In this document: positions 15,607-23,462 of the stretch, piece after piece
Layout of the letters: each line of letters begins with the position of its first letter
How positions within the stretch are numbered: the first letter of the stretch is position 1
Virus record (IMG/VR): IMGVR_UViG_3300031772_000206
Coordinates: 1 to 28,923 of that record
Source of the DNA: a virus
DNA: 28,923 nucleotides
Direction: 5' to 3' (one strand)
Position numbers and translations under genes: made by a program
The notes under the pieces: model-generated
Told to the model about the DNA's origin: nothing
The model's database searches: none
Seen by the model: only the letters and a program-made list of their open reading frames with translations

Positions 15607-17943
15607 TCAGGCTCCGGGGATCACAGGTATTGCACTGCGTACGCAGTTCGGATGTTCAGTCGGGTTCGCGAGGTAGTCAGCGATCGGCCACACCTGGCCA
15701 TTCACTGCCTCGCATTCCGCGCAGGAGTTCGGTCCTTCGTCATCGAGGATCTCGACCTCGGCTACATCGAGTGCCTGCCAGTTCTCCGCGGCGCCGCGGT
15801 TGTAGGCGGCTGCGAGCTCCGCGTTCGCGATCATGGCCGCTCGCGCCTCGTCGTCGAGGATCGCGTTGAGCGCGGTCTGTAGATCGGATTCGCTCTGCCC
15901 GCCGGCGATCGCGTCGCGCAGCGCGGTCTCGATCCGCGAGCGCGTCACGGCGTCGAGCGCCATGTCGGATTCGACGTCCACCCACATGGCCTGCGCCTCA
16001 TCCCACCGACGCCCGATCAGCATGCCCGCGCGTTGCGATGCGTAGTCCATGCCGCGACTGCCGAGTTGCCCGTAGCCCGTGACCTCGGCGGAATCGTCCA
16101 CCCCCGCCTCGTGCGCCTGCCACAGGACGCGAACGAGCATGCGCCACTCATCGACCGTCGGCGGTGGCACGCTGGCGCCGGCGAGTGCACTGGCCTTCTC
16201 GGCAGTCGAGAAGTGCTTGATCGCGGCCTGCGCGAGGTGCTGGCCTATGTGGCGGACGATCGCGGCAGCCGCCGCCGTGAGATCCGGCAGCACCTTCCCT
16301 GCGCGCTCCGAAGTGTTCCACCGCTTGATCGTCTCCCGCAGGTGGGCGGTGGGCGCCTTGAACATCGCCGAACCCATACCCGAGGCGAGACCCTTGCGCA
16401 GCACGCCTTGGAGCCAGGCGGGCACTGCATCGGTGCGGAAGTCTTTCGGGGGGCGCCCGGACGCCTCAGCCTTGCGAACGACGGTCTCCCAGCGCCGGAG
16501 GTCCTCGCGGATTGCCTTGCCGAGGACCGTAGGCTGGACCCGCTGCCCTTCAGGCACGAAGGGCGCGAGTTGCGGAGGCACGACGCCAGCCGGGGGCGGT
16601 GGCGGGACCTTCGGCGGCTCAACGGTGCCGAGCGGATCGAAGGGCTGCGCAGGGAGGCCGATGACGAAGTAATGTTTCTGCGCAACGTCCGCCTCGTCGA
16701 TGCTGTCGCCTTCCTCGGAGACCATGTCCTCCCAGGCCACTAGACCCGACTTGTACCGATCAAGGCGGCTCTGCCGGCGCGCTGCGGCCAATGCCTCCTG
16801 CTCGATCTTCCACTGCAATTGATGCCCGGGGAACCCGCCAGCTGCGAGCATTTCGCCGGCGAGGGTTTGGAGCGCGAAGAGGTGCGGGCGCATCCCGCGC
16901 AGTGCCGCCCACGCGGCGAGGGCGTCGGCCGTCGAGTAGTTGACCTGCGAGACCATGGCCGTGGGGTCGACGCCGAAGGCATTGAAGATCGTCCGGATGA
17001 GCAACTCTTCGTGTTCCTTGTCGATGCGCGGGGGCGGCGTGGGGAAGTACTTGCTCGCGCCGCCGAGCACTGCTTGCAATCGGGTATCGGCACCCGGCTG
17101 CTTCATCCGCTCATCGAGCCATGCCTGATAGTTCTGCAGCTTCTCAAGCGTCTCGATCCCGTCAGGCGCGGGCACCAGACCAGCAGGGGTCCCACCCTTC
17201 TGCCACCGATAGAGATCGCGCAGGAGTTTGTGGAAGTTCACCGCGGCTCGCGCCGCTACCTGCTCGGTGGGCGAGAAGCCGCGCACCGAGTAGACGCGCC
17301 GGCGCTGCGGGCGGTACCACAGTTGCTGCGTGGTGAAGCGCTTGGGGCCGCCGTTGGAGTTGCTGGTCGATTGCTCGAAAGCGATCCCCGGCGGCTCGGG
17401 GATCCGGCCGCCGGGGTCGAGCTTAGGCGTGATGGTGGCGCCATCGATCACCTCGAGGCGCACCAGTCGCCCGCCTTGGTAGTAGGGGAACAGGCAGAGG
17501 TTGTCGCAGACCAGGATCTCCTCGATCGCCATCGCAGCCCAAGCGTCCCAGTCGAGTTTGCCGTCCGGCTTGAGGAGTAGTGTGTCGGCTTTCGGATCGG
17601 GATCGCTGCCGTCATCGACCGAGAGCGACCAATCCATGCCCTTGATCGTGCCGACGATCGCTTCGATGGCCAGACGCAGGAGATCCGCGTTGTCCGCAAG
17701 CAGCCGCAGATCACGGAAAGGCAGGCGATTCCACTCGCCCCCGCCACCGAACGCCACCTCGCGAGCATCCGCGATCTCGCGGTAATCGCGCGATGCGAGC
17801 GACGGGGGGAAAGCCTTGGCAAGGGCTCCGAAGGTGGCGAGGGTCTCGGGTCGGACATTCGGCGCCACTTCGGGCGCAAGGACAATCGCGGTCTGGACCG
17901 GGGCCGGGGTCGTTCGCGTGAAGAGACGATCGAGCAGGCTCAT
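15607..17943 (-). CDS. Portal protein fused to a MuF-like (SPP1 gp7 family) domain (778 aa)
   Basis: ATG at 17943 overlaps the terminase stop (ATGA) and has an AAGGAA site 9 bases upstream; earlier in-frame starts lie inside the terminase gene. Residues about 1-440 are portal-like: NADLLRLAIEAIVGTIKGMD, an ILVCDNLCLFPYYQGGRL stretch, and later FNAFGVDPTAMVSQVNYST, which is characteristic of portal C-terminal parts. A Pro-rich linker follows (PPPPPAGVVPPQLAPF). The last about 200 residues are helical and end in CAECEAVNGQVWP and a NPTEHPNCVRS segment, the Cys/His pattern of MuF minor head proteins. The portal forms the DNA gate, and MuF assists head assembly or is injected. Fusion means equal copy number of both. 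Confidence 0.82.
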   Translation of the reverse strand: MSLLDRLFTRTTPAPVQTAIVLAPEVAPNVRPETLATFGALAKAFPPSLASRDYREIADAREVAFGGGGEWNRLPFRDLRLLADNADLLRLAIEAIVGTIKGMDWSLSVDDGSDPDPKADTLLLKPDGKLDWDAWAAMAIEEILVCDNLCLFPYYQGGRLVRLEVIDGATITPKLDPGGRIPEPPGIAFEQSTSNSNGGPKRFTTQQLWYRPQRRRVYSVRGFSPTEQVAARAAVNFHKLLRDLYRWQKGGTPAGLVPAPDGIETLEKLQNYQAWLDERMKQPGADTRLQAVLGGASKYFPTPPPRIDKEHEELLIRTIFNAFGVDPTAMVSQVNYSTADALAAWAALRGMRPHLFALQTLAGEMLAAGGFPGHQLQWKIEQEALAAARRQSRLDRYKSGLVAWEDMVSEEGDSIDEADVAQKHYFVIGLPAQPFDPLGTVEPPKVPPPPPAGVVPPQLAPFVPEGQRVQPTVLGKAIREDLRRWETVVRKAEASGRPPKDFRTDAVPAWLQGVLRKGLASGMGSAMFKAPTAHLRETIKRWNTSERAGKVLPDLTAAAAAIVRHIGQHLAQAAIKHFSTAEKASALAGASVPPPTVDEWRMLVRVLWQAHEAGVDDSAEVTGYGQLGSRGMDYASQRAGMLIGRRWDEAQAMWVDVESDMALDAVTRSRIETALRDAIAGGQSESDLQTALNAILDDEARAAMIANAELAAAYNRGAAENWQALDVAEVEILDDEGPNSCAECEAVNGQVWPIADYLANPTEHPNCVRSAIPVIPGA

Positions 17944-19391
17944 GCGTGGGTTTCCTTCGGTTGGGCTTTGGCCGGTGTCAACTGCGTCCACCAGGGGCGC
18001 GGCGCGGTGGCGGCGTACCAGGCGAGGGCCATAGCGGCGATCGTGTCCGGCAGGTGGCCATTGCCACCGTAGACATCATCGACGCTGGCGAGGCGGTGCT
18101 CGGTCTCCATGCAGTGGATGTAGGGCGAGACGATGTCGCCGCGTTCAACCGCCGCGATGTAGTTGGTGAGCAGGTCCGAGCGATCGCGCCCCACCATGAT
18201 GAACGGCTCGACGTGCGCCTGGAGGTAGTCAGCGACGACATCGCCGACGCCCGTGGCATCGTGCGCGGCCGTGCCGCCGTACCGCCTCATGCGTTCATCG
18301 AGGACGGCCACCATCGCCGGCCAGGGTTCGCGACCCAAACGCTCAAAGGCCACGACCCTCGCGGGTTTGCAATCGGTGCGGAGCGTCGAGATGATCGTCC
18401 AGTCCTGCTTCTTGGCCCAGTCTGCCCCGGTGGAGTACTTGGCCTCGGGGTCGGGCGGCTCGATCTCCACGGGTTTCCGTGGGGCGCCTTCGAACTCGCC
18501 TCGGTCGCGGTCGAACATCGCCTTGACCTTGTCCGGATTGATGGCTCGCGACTCAGGCGACGGTTCCTGAAGGTCGTACTCGGACAGCCACATCGCATCG
18601 GTGACCTCGAGGCGCTTACGGTCCACCTCGCTCTGTGCAAGCCACCCGTGCGGCTCGAGCGTCTCGCGCCAACACCACTCGTACACCGGCCAGCCGCGGG
18701 CGCCAGCCCGGGTGAGCACCTCGGTCATCGGGCCGTCGGCATATTGGTGCGTCGAACTCAGCACGGTCTGCGCTTGAATCCCGCTTCTGGCCATCGGCTG
18801 GCCGAGTGCGGCGTCCAGGATCGCGAGTTTCATCTCGTCGATCTCGTCGCAGCGGAGACGTTGCTCGTGAGGGCCGCGCACCGACCTGGTCGAAGCCATC
18901 AACGCGCGGATGAAGTTGCCGGAGACGAAGTGTGTCTCGCGTTTTGAGGGATCATCACGCAGCAAGTAGCGTGGCGCGCTGTCCAATGCCCACCATTGCA
19001 GCATGTACGCATGGACGCGCGTGGCCTGCTCGCCCGAACCCCCGAGCACGTTGACATCCGCACCCAGCAACGCCGCCTCGGTGAGACCCAGCATTGCGAG
19101 CAAGAACGTCTTGCCCCCGAATCCGCGGCTCGCCTTCCAGACGGTCACAGGCGACCGGGCGAAGAACGCATCGGAGAACGCCCGCCAGGGCGTCGCGTGA
19201 TTCGGGCAGACCTGAAGGTCGGGGATCCGCACGCCCCACAGGCGCAGCACGGCCTCCCGCAACTCGTCATCGGTCTGGGGGCGCTGCAGAGGTCCGCTAC
19301 TGCAAGAGCGGAACCGCTGCGCCAAACCCAACGCCGACCGTTCGAGCAAGGTCTTGCCCGATTGCATCGAGGGTTGCGGGGTCGCTGACAT
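17940..19391 (-). CDS. terL: Terminase large subunit (483 aa)
   Basis: Packaging motor ATPase and nuclease. Motifs seen: Walker A KASRGFGGKT (about 86-95), Walker B LRCDEIDE (about 179-186) with catalytic Glu, coupling motif SSTHQ (about 212-216), and RNase H-like nuclease acidic residues at TGADWAKKQDWT (D324 region), HDATGVGDVV (about 377-386) and HLPDTIAAMALAW (about 447). The start chosen, 19391, makes a 95-base overlap with the terminase small subunit gene and has only a distant GGAGG. An internal ATG at 19367 would shorten it, and the true start remains uncertain. Length is typical for the family. It overlaps the portal gene by ATGA. Confidence 0.92.
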   Translation of the reverse strand: MSATPQPSMQSGKTLLERSALGLAQRFRSCSSGPLQRPQTDDELREAVLRLWGVRIPDLQVCPNHATPWRAFSDAFFARSPVTVWKASRGFGGKTFLLAMLGLTEAALLGADVNVLGGSGEQATRVHAYMLQWWALDSAPRYLLRDDPSKRETHFVSGNFIRALMASTRSVRGPHEQRLRCDEIDEMKLAILDAALGQPMARSGIQAQTVLSSTHQYADGPMTEVLTRAGARGWPVYEWCWRETLEPHGWLAQSEVDRKRLEVTDAMWLSEYDLQEPSPESRAINPDKVKAMFDRDRGEFEGAPRKPVEIEPPDPEAKYSTGADWAKKQDWTIISTLRTDCKPARVVAFERLGREPWPAMVAVLDERMRRYGGTAAHDATGVGDVVADYLQAHVEPFIMVGRDRSDLLTNYIAAVERGDIVSPYIHCMETEHRLASVDDVYGGNGHLPDTIAAMALAWYAATAPRPWWTQLTPAKAQPKETHA

Positions 19392-20094
19392 GCTTTCTGA
19401 CTGCTGCCTCCAACATCGCCATGAGGGTTTCGGCCTGCTTCGCCGTCAGAACCTGCTGCTGCTCAACTGCGTGCTGGCGCTCGGATTCCACGATGCGCAC
19501 GCGGTTATTGACGATCGAGACGATCTCCGTCCACTGCGCATATTCGGAGGCGCCAGAGTGGATCGCCGAGTCGAGCGCAGTAAGCGCCGTGGCCATCTTC
19601 TCGGTGTTGTTCTCTGCGATCGCCCTGCGGAGCGCCCGGAATGCGTAGGTGAGCTCGCGCCAGGTTGCGCCGCTCTCCCGTGAGCCAAGCTTCGCGAGCA
19701 ACTGATCGCGCCGCTTTCTGAAAAGGGCGATATCGTCGAGAAGTTCCAGCAGGTCGGGATCGTCGCGGCCTGCGAAGAGGCGCGCACGTGCTCGTGGCGA
19801 GAGGACATCGCGCACGATGCGAGTGTGCTTCGAGTTCTTCCCATGCTTCCAATGCGGACTGGCGGGGCCGGAAGGAGTATCGCCGCCGTGGTATTTGCAG
19901 GGGCCGGTGCGCTTGTGATCCTTCGTCCCCGCGCCTGGGCTGAGATCACATAAGTGCTTGTCCGGTGCTCTGGTGATGCAGTCGCAGTAGCGGCCCTGCG
20001 GGTCAGGTGTGAAGCGTGGCGGGCGGACCTTCGGGGGGCGAGGCCTCTCTACCCTCCCGGCTGCTGACGGCTGGAGGGCGGTGGGCTCAGTCAT
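19297..20094 (-). CDS. Putative terminase small subunit (265 aa)
   Basis: ATG at 20094; no Shine-Dalgarno is visible in front, only a hairpin. The N-terminus (about 1-35) is Pro/Arg-rich. Residues about 37-75 hold several Cys and His (CDC, HLCDL, CKYHGG) followed by DTPSGPASPHWKHGKNSKH. A 'C...HGG..SG/PG...KHG' stretch is common in small terminase-like proteins that start with a zinc-like element. The rest is helical, with a coiled-coil-like region (IVNNRVRIVESERQHAVEQQ). It is the first gene of the virion operon, just upstream of terL, which is the usual place. It would recognise phage DNA for packaging. Confidence 0.68.
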   Translation of the reverse strand: MTEPTALQPSAAGRVERPRPPKVRPPRFTPDPQGRYCDCITRAPDKHLCDLSPGAGTKDHKRTGPCKYHGGDTPSGPASPHWKHGKNSKHTRIVRDVLSPRARARLFAGRDDPDLLELLDDIALFRKRRDQLLAKLGSRESGATWRELTYAFRALRRAIAENNTEKMATALTALDSAIHSGASEYAQWTEIVSIVNNRVRIVESERQHAVEQQQVLTAKQAETLMAMLEAAVRKHVSDPATLDAIGQDLARTVGVGFGAAVPLLQ

Positions 20095-20104
20095 TCAAAC
20101 ACGA

Positions 20105-20125
20105 AGGCCCGGGATCACCGGGCCT
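20105..20125 (-). promoter_or_regulatory. Leader hairpin before the terminase genes
   Basis: AGGCCCGG and CCGGGCCT form a perfect 8-bp stem with a 5-base loop (20113-20117). On the transcribed strand it ends 10 bases before the terminase small subunit ATG, where a ribosome site would be expected, and no AGGAGG is seen there. No T run follows, so termination is less likely than a role in mRNA stability or translation control. It could alternatively be part of a packaging site. Confidence 0.5.
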
Positions 20126-20131
20126 GCTCAG

Positions 20132-20147
20132 ACTTCGGCTACTTCGG
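20132..20147 (-). repeat. Short direct repeat near the predicted transcription start
   Basis: ACTTCGG occurs twice (20132-20138 and 20141-20147), two bases apart, giving a 9-base period. It lies just downstream of the promoter candidate, covering about +1 to +16 of the predicted transcript. Such a position suits an operator, or a recognition repeat for the terminase. The unit is short and chance cannot be excluded. Confidence 0.35.
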
Positions 20148-20153
20148 TTAGCA

Positions 20154-20182
20154 ATCTAAGGCATGACTAGGGCGGTTGTCAA
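20154..20182 (-). promoter_or_regulatory. Sigma70-type promoter candidate for the virion operon
   Basis: On the minus strand, TTGACA (20182-20177, perfect -35 match) is followed after exactly 17 bases by TTAGAT (20159-20154, three of six -10 matches, including the important last two). It lies in the 84-base gap before the terminase genes, the longest gap of the window. The -35 overlaps the stop codon of the upstream gene. Predicted start is near 20147, giving a leader of about 50 bases with the hairpin at its end. Confidence 0.6.
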
Positions 20183-20586
20183 GTGCCCTCGTTTCTGGCA
20201 GCACGTCTCTCTACGCTCCAGATTCGCCCCGTAGGTGTCTCTCTCTCGACCTGGAGCAGTTCGTCGGGTTCGATGCCGTACTTGGCCATGAAAGCCTCGA
20301 TGATCTCCTCGCGCTGGGCCATGACCTTGTGGTAAGCGTCTCTGGCAATCGTCACCCTCTGATCCAGCGGCAGCGAATGCGTTGCGGCAGCACGGGCGGT
20401 CTCTACTTGAGACGAAAGATGCGCCAGTTCGCCACCAGCGGGTAGGGGGGTGATCCCTTTGTTGTCCCACAGCCACAACAGCGCCTTCCGCGTCTCGTCT
20501 CGTTCCTGCCGGTACGCGGTAAAGCGCCTGCGAAGTTCCTCGAATAGAGCCCGCAACTCCGCATCGTTAGATTCTCGTTCGCTCAT
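20179..20586 (-). CDS. Helical protein of unknown function (135 aa)
   Basis: ATG at 20586 has an AGGTGAGGAG site in front. The protein is charged and nearly all helical (ELRALFEELRRRFTAYRQER, then AYHKVMAQREEIIEAFMAK), with a short loop (WLWDNKGITPLPAGGEL) in between and an Arg-rich end. It is the last gene before the promoter for the virion operon. No cysteine, signal or membrane segment occurs. A DNA-binding or regulatory role is possible from its location and charge, but no helix-turn-helix was recognised and I know no family. Confidence 0.65.
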   Translation of the reverse strand: MSERESNDAELRALFEELRRRFTAYRQERDETRKALLWLWDNKGITPLPAGGELAHLSSQVETARAAATHSLPLDQRVTIARDAYHKVMAQREEIIEAFMAKYGIEPDELLQVERETPTGRIWSVERRAARNEGT

Positions 20587-20590
20587 CTCC

Positions 20591-21127
20591 TCACCTCACT
20601 CCCGGTCGGTCGGTCAGAATGCTGGGCGGTGGCATTGTACCCTCAATCCATTCCCTGAACGCCGCGCCGTGCTCGGGATGATGCCAGCAGGCAGACAGTT
20701 CTACGACGATCAAGCACCACTGGCGAGTGAACGCGGGCCAGCCCTGCGCACGGCGCGCCCAGGCGTCGGCCATCCGATCGTTCCACGCGAACCAAAGAAC
20801 CGCCCGCCGCAACGCGGGATGCTCACGCAACAGGCTCGGCACGCCCCCCCGGCTCGGAAGTGCGATCCCCGGCTGCCAGGTATCGCGCAGCCAGTTCGCC
20901 GCCTCTTGCGCCCAGAGCACGTGTTCCACTAGCGGGCAACGCGCGAGTTTCTGAGCAACCGTGCATGCGGCGTCCTGGCGTCCCGTGCTCCCGCGCGTGG
21001 GGGAGAGTTGCGAGCCGACGCCGGGTGAGGAGGAAGCATACTTGCGCAAGAGTCGCCAGCAGAGGGAGTCGGGGATGAGGTTCACGATTTGTTCCATGAG
21101 ATACGCCTCCCCGGCAGTAGTCAGCAC
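20591..21127 (-). CDS. Unknown protein, Trp-rich helical (178 aa)
   Basis: A GTG at 21127 overlaps the stop of the preceding small gene (TAGTG) and follows a GGAGGGG site. An ATG at 21097 with its own GGGGAGG site is an equally good start and would give 168 residues. Much of the protein is helical with many Trp: EHVLWAQEAANWLRDTWQPG, LRRAVLWFAWNDRMADAWAR and RQWCLIVVELSACWHHPEHG. It has several Cys and His but no clear metal pattern. It is soluble and I recognise no family. Arg and Trp content is above that of its neighbours. Confidence 0.6.
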   Translation of the reverse strand: MLTTAGEAYLMEQIVNLIPDSLCWRLLRKYASSSPGVGSQLSPTRGSTGRQDAACTVAQKLARCPLVEHVLWAQEAANWLRDTWQPGIALPSRGGVPSLLREHPALRRAVLWFAWNDRMADAWARRAQGWPAFTRQWCLIVVELSACWHHPEHGAAFREWIEGTMPPPSILTDRPGVR

Positions 21128-21300
21128 TATCCCCTCCGCATTCCCTGTTGCCACGCTGCACGCCCCTTTTCTGAGTTGCCTCCGACCAGCAGCGATGCCG
21201 CGTTGCCGATCGGGTGCCAACCCTGAGCGATCGCGAGCTGCACGAGGCGGTCGAGCTCGCGTTGGCTCGGAGCCGTGATGGTCTGAACGCGGATGGTCAT
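21127..21300 (-). CDS. DUF1737-like small protein (57 aa)
   Basis: The ATG at 21300 overlaps the previous stop (ATGA) and its TAG overlaps the next start (TAGTG). The protein opens MTIRVQTITAPSQRELDRLV, continues with QLAIAQGWHPIGNAASLLVGG and ends with AAWQQGMRRG. The pattern 'strand, ELxxLVxxxIxxGW.P.G, strand, Q.M.R' is that of DUF1737, small proteins of unknown function found in bacteria and phages. Length agrees with the family. The stop-start overlaps on both sides support translation as part of the local operon. Confidence 0.7.
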   Translation of the reverse strand: MTIRVQTITAPSQRELDRLVQLAIAQGWHPIGNAASLLVGGNSEKGRAAWQQGMRRG

Positions 21301-21674
21301 CGTTCGTCCTTCGGACCAAAAATCGCCAACTCCAACATGGCCAACCGCTCCTCGATATACGGCCGTTGCTGCCGACAGACTTCTTCACAGACGTTCTTCG
21401 CGTTTTCGAGGTCACTCGAGCCGCCGCAATACCAACGGTTTCCGTTTTGTATAAACTCCTCAGCGTTGGAAATGCCATTGGGGAGAAGATTCCCGTCCAC
21501 GTAGAAGGCTTGATAGAACGGTTGCGAGCCGAGATCACCTCCCATCTTGACGATCACGAATTTCGCATCCTTGGAAGGTGACAATGCCGCGGACCGATCC
21601 TGCGTCATGATCTGTTTGTTGACTTGCGGGGCGTCGTAGGTATCGGGCTCGGTTTGCGTCCAGATCAGCGCCAT
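21297..21674 (-). CDS. Unknown soluble protein with low GC (125 aa)
   Basis: ATG at 21674 is 5 bases after an AAGGAG site. A GTG two codons earlier touches that site and is less likely. The protein begins MALIWTQTEPDTYDAPQVNK. It has a likely strand-rich N-terminal half (DAKFVIVKMGGDLG, YQAFYVDGNLLPNG), an AEEFIQNGNRWYCGGSSD stretch, and a helical end with two Cys (CEEVCRQQRPYIEERLAML). Base composition is closer to balanced than in neighbouring genes (48 percent GC in one 60-base line), suggesting a recent arrival. I recognise no family. Confidence 0.65.
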   Translation of the reverse strand: MALIWTQTEPDTYDAPQVNKQIMTQDRSAALSPSKDAKFVIVKMGGDLGSQPFYQAFYVDGNLLPNGISNAEEFIQNGNRWYCGGSSDLENAKNVCEEVCRQQRPYIEERLAMLELAIFGPKDER

Positions 21675-21676
21675 GT

Positions 21677-22993
21677 TCACTCCTTCGGCTTCCGCCAGAT
21701 CGCCATGTCGTGCACCTCCGTGACCTCCAGGCGCAGTACATCCAGATCGGCCTTCACTCCCGGCCAGTTGTAGTCGTGGAAGACTACGGCACCCCCGACC
21801 TTGACCTTTGGTTTGAGGCGGAGGAAGACCTTCAAAGTCTCGCCCTCGGCGTGGTCGCCGTCGAGGAAGACCAGATCCAAACTCTCGTCCGGGACCTTGC
21901 CGATCGCATCGGCAAAGCTCCTGCGGATCGGGACCACGGTTCGTCCAAGCACACCCAGTTTCGCCAGGTTCTCGAGGAAGTCCGGGTAGACGCCATCGAG
22001 ATCCACAGTGGCATCGTGGTGGAACGTCGCTCGCTCATCGGGTGATCCCTCGAAATGGTCGACCGCATAGAGGCGGATCCCACGGTCGGAAGCGGTGGCA
22101 GCCATCCCCAGGAGGGCCGTGGATCGCCCTTTCCATGAGCCGAGCTCCAGGATCGTGCCACCCTTTGGCAGGAACCCCACCTCCTCGACCAGTACCGCGG
22201 CCTGCTCGTCCGTCAGCCAGCCTTGAATGAGTTTCCAGTCGTCGGTGATCTCGATGTGGTCGTGCTCGCGCTTCTGGAACCAACGCGCGATGTCCCCGGT
22301 CCAGCCCTTGACGCCGTAGTGGGTGAGCACGATGCTCGGATCGAGCCAGACACGCCCACCGATCGCTTTCCATAGTCTGCAAAAGCCATAATCCTCGCCC
22401 ACCAACTCTCCGCCCTCGACGATCGTGTTGAACAGACCATAGAGATGACGGCCAATGATCTTCTGGTCACTGGTCTTCCCGCACTTCAATTCCGGGTATG
22501 CCGCGAACATTCGCTCGAATACGCTGCGGTGCAACATCGCGAAGCCAACATTGCCGTAGAGCAGTTCCACGCAGCCGCAGTGATGACAAATAGTCATCTG
22601 CTGTTGAACATCAGGCGGGAACATCACGGCATATTCTTCGTTGTCGGTCTTCTTCCGGTAGGCGCCGCAGACCCAGTCCTTTTGTACCTCGAGCATCCGC
22701 TCCACACTGTCGGGATAGAACCTCAAATCGTCGTCGACGCACAGCATGTGACTGCAGTTCGAATCCATGAACCAGCTCGCCAGAACGTTGCGCGCCCGCA
22801 TCACGATCGAGTCGTGCGGGTCGATTCTAAGCTCGGCATGGAGACCCTTCGCATCGAGCACGGTCATCGTCTTGAGGACCGAGATCATGGTCTCGTTCCG
22901 TGGACTGCCGGTCATGCAGGGCATGGCGATGAACAGCCCGGTGAACTTGTGGCCGCCGGGTTCGAGAGACGTGTGAGCGAGGTTGACGCTCAC
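21677..22993 (-). CDS. Glycosyltransferase-methyltransferase fusion (438 aa)
   Basis: The start at 22993 overlaps the preceding stop (ATGA). Residues about 1-230 look like a GT-A fold glycosyltransferase (family 2-like): LFIAMPCMTGSPRNETMISV, a DxD at MLCVDDDL (D87-D89) for metal and nucleotide sugar, and GEDYGFC (E199 to C205) as the likely acceptor/base motif. Residues about 255-438 are a class I SAM-dependent methyltransferase: ILELGSWKGRSTALLG (motif I, 281-296), the VDHFEGS acidic loop, and DLVFLDGDHAEGET (D378, H381), as in Methyltransf_24. Together they could add a sugar and methylate it, or act on DNA or cell-surface glycans. The target cannot be read from sequence. Confidence 0.82.
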   Translation of the reverse strand: MSVNLAHTSLEPGGHKFTGLFIAMPCMTGSPRNETMISVLKTMTVLDAKGLHAELRIDPHDSIVMRARNVLASWFMDSNCSHMLCVDDDLRFYPDSVERMLEVQKDWVCGAYRKKTDNEEYAVMFPPDVQQQMTICHHCGCVELLYGNVGFAMLHRSVFERMFAAYPELKCGKTSDQKIIGRHLYGLFNTIVEGGELVGEDYGFCRLWKAIGGRVWLDPSIVLTHYGVKGWTGDIARWFQKREHDHIEITDDWKLIQGWLTDEQAAVLVEEVGFLPKGGTILELGSWKGRSTALLGMAATASDRGIRLYAVDHFEGSPDERATFHHDATVDLDGVYPDFLENLAKLGVLGRTVVPIRRSFADAIGKVPDESLDLVFLDGDHAEGETLKVFLRLKPKVKVGGAVVFHDYNWPGVKADLDVLRLEVTEVHDMAIWRKPKE

Positions 22994-23244
22994 TCGGCCT
23001 CCTTCGCGGCAGCACGAGCGGCGGCAATCGTCACGCGGTCCACCTGAACCGTGATGTAGTCCATGCGCGGGTCATCGTGTTCCACGCCCCATGCCATTAC
23101 CTCCCTCAGTGCCGTCTCCAGTTCCTTCGCGCGGGCGCGTGCGTCGAGGAGATCACGCAGGGACCGGCACCGGAAGCACTCGCACGCGGCCGGGTGCCTG
23201 CTCAGGAGTTGCAGCGCCACTTCGGTCAGCACTCGCTCGGTCAT
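22990..23244 (-). CDS. Small helical protein with clustered cysteines, unknown (84 aa)
   Basis: ATG at 23244 overlaps the preceding stop (ATGA); a start further upstream would lie inside the membrane-protein gene. The protein begins MTERVLTEVALQLLSRHPAA, then a tight cluster CECFRC with three cysteines, and a long helix (ARAKELETALREVMAWGVEH). It ends in an Ala-rich helix. The cysteine cluster may bind a metal, but histidine or further cysteine ligands are not obvious. I recognise no family. It precedes the glycosyltransferase fusion and overlaps it by ATGA. Confidence 0.6.
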   Translation of the reverse strand: MTERVLTEVALQLLSRHPAACECFRCRSLRDLLDARARAKELETALREVMAWGVEHDDPRMDYITVQVDRVTIAAARAAAKEAE

Positions 23245-23462
23245 AACTTCATCCCCTTCAACGCTCTGCGCTGCGACTCCAGCCACAATCGGAACAGCCG
23301 CCACTCCCGCTCGCGCTTGAGTTCGTCGAAGTGCGCGACTCCGACAACGAGCAGCACGAGCACCACGACGATCAGGAACTGCACGCCACCGGGCCGGCGG
23401 TTGAACCAGGTGACCGCCTGCACACCCAGCCCAGCGAGCCAGTGACCGAGGCGCTCAAGCAT
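23241..23462 (-). CDS. Small single-span membrane protein (73 aa)
   Basis: ATG at 23462 overlaps the upstream stop and has an AAGAAGG site 6 bases before it, so the longer reading from 23519 is not used. The protein is MLERLGHWLAGLGVQAVTWF, a short basic turn (NRRPGG), a strong membrane span (VQFLIVVVLVLLVVGVAHF), then a basic tail (ELKREREWRLFRLWLESQRR). It could be a membrane-anchored accessory protein, holin-like or exclusion factor. It belongs to a run of three tiny genes, two of which encode membrane proteins. Confidence 0.65.
   Translation of the reverse strand: MLERLGHWLAGLGVQAVTWFNRRPGGVQFLIVVVLVLLVVGVAHFDELKREREWRLFRLWLESQRRALKGMKL

Noticed and set aside
14553-15869. 438-codon plus-strand frame opposite protease/scaffold and portal genes
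   Set aside because: Spans three supported minus-strand genes and ends in Ser/Arg-rich low complexity; a chance frame in GC-rich DNA.
17946-18947. 333-codon plus-strand frame opposite terL
   Set aside because: Antisense to the terminase ATPase and nuclease region; no motif of its own.
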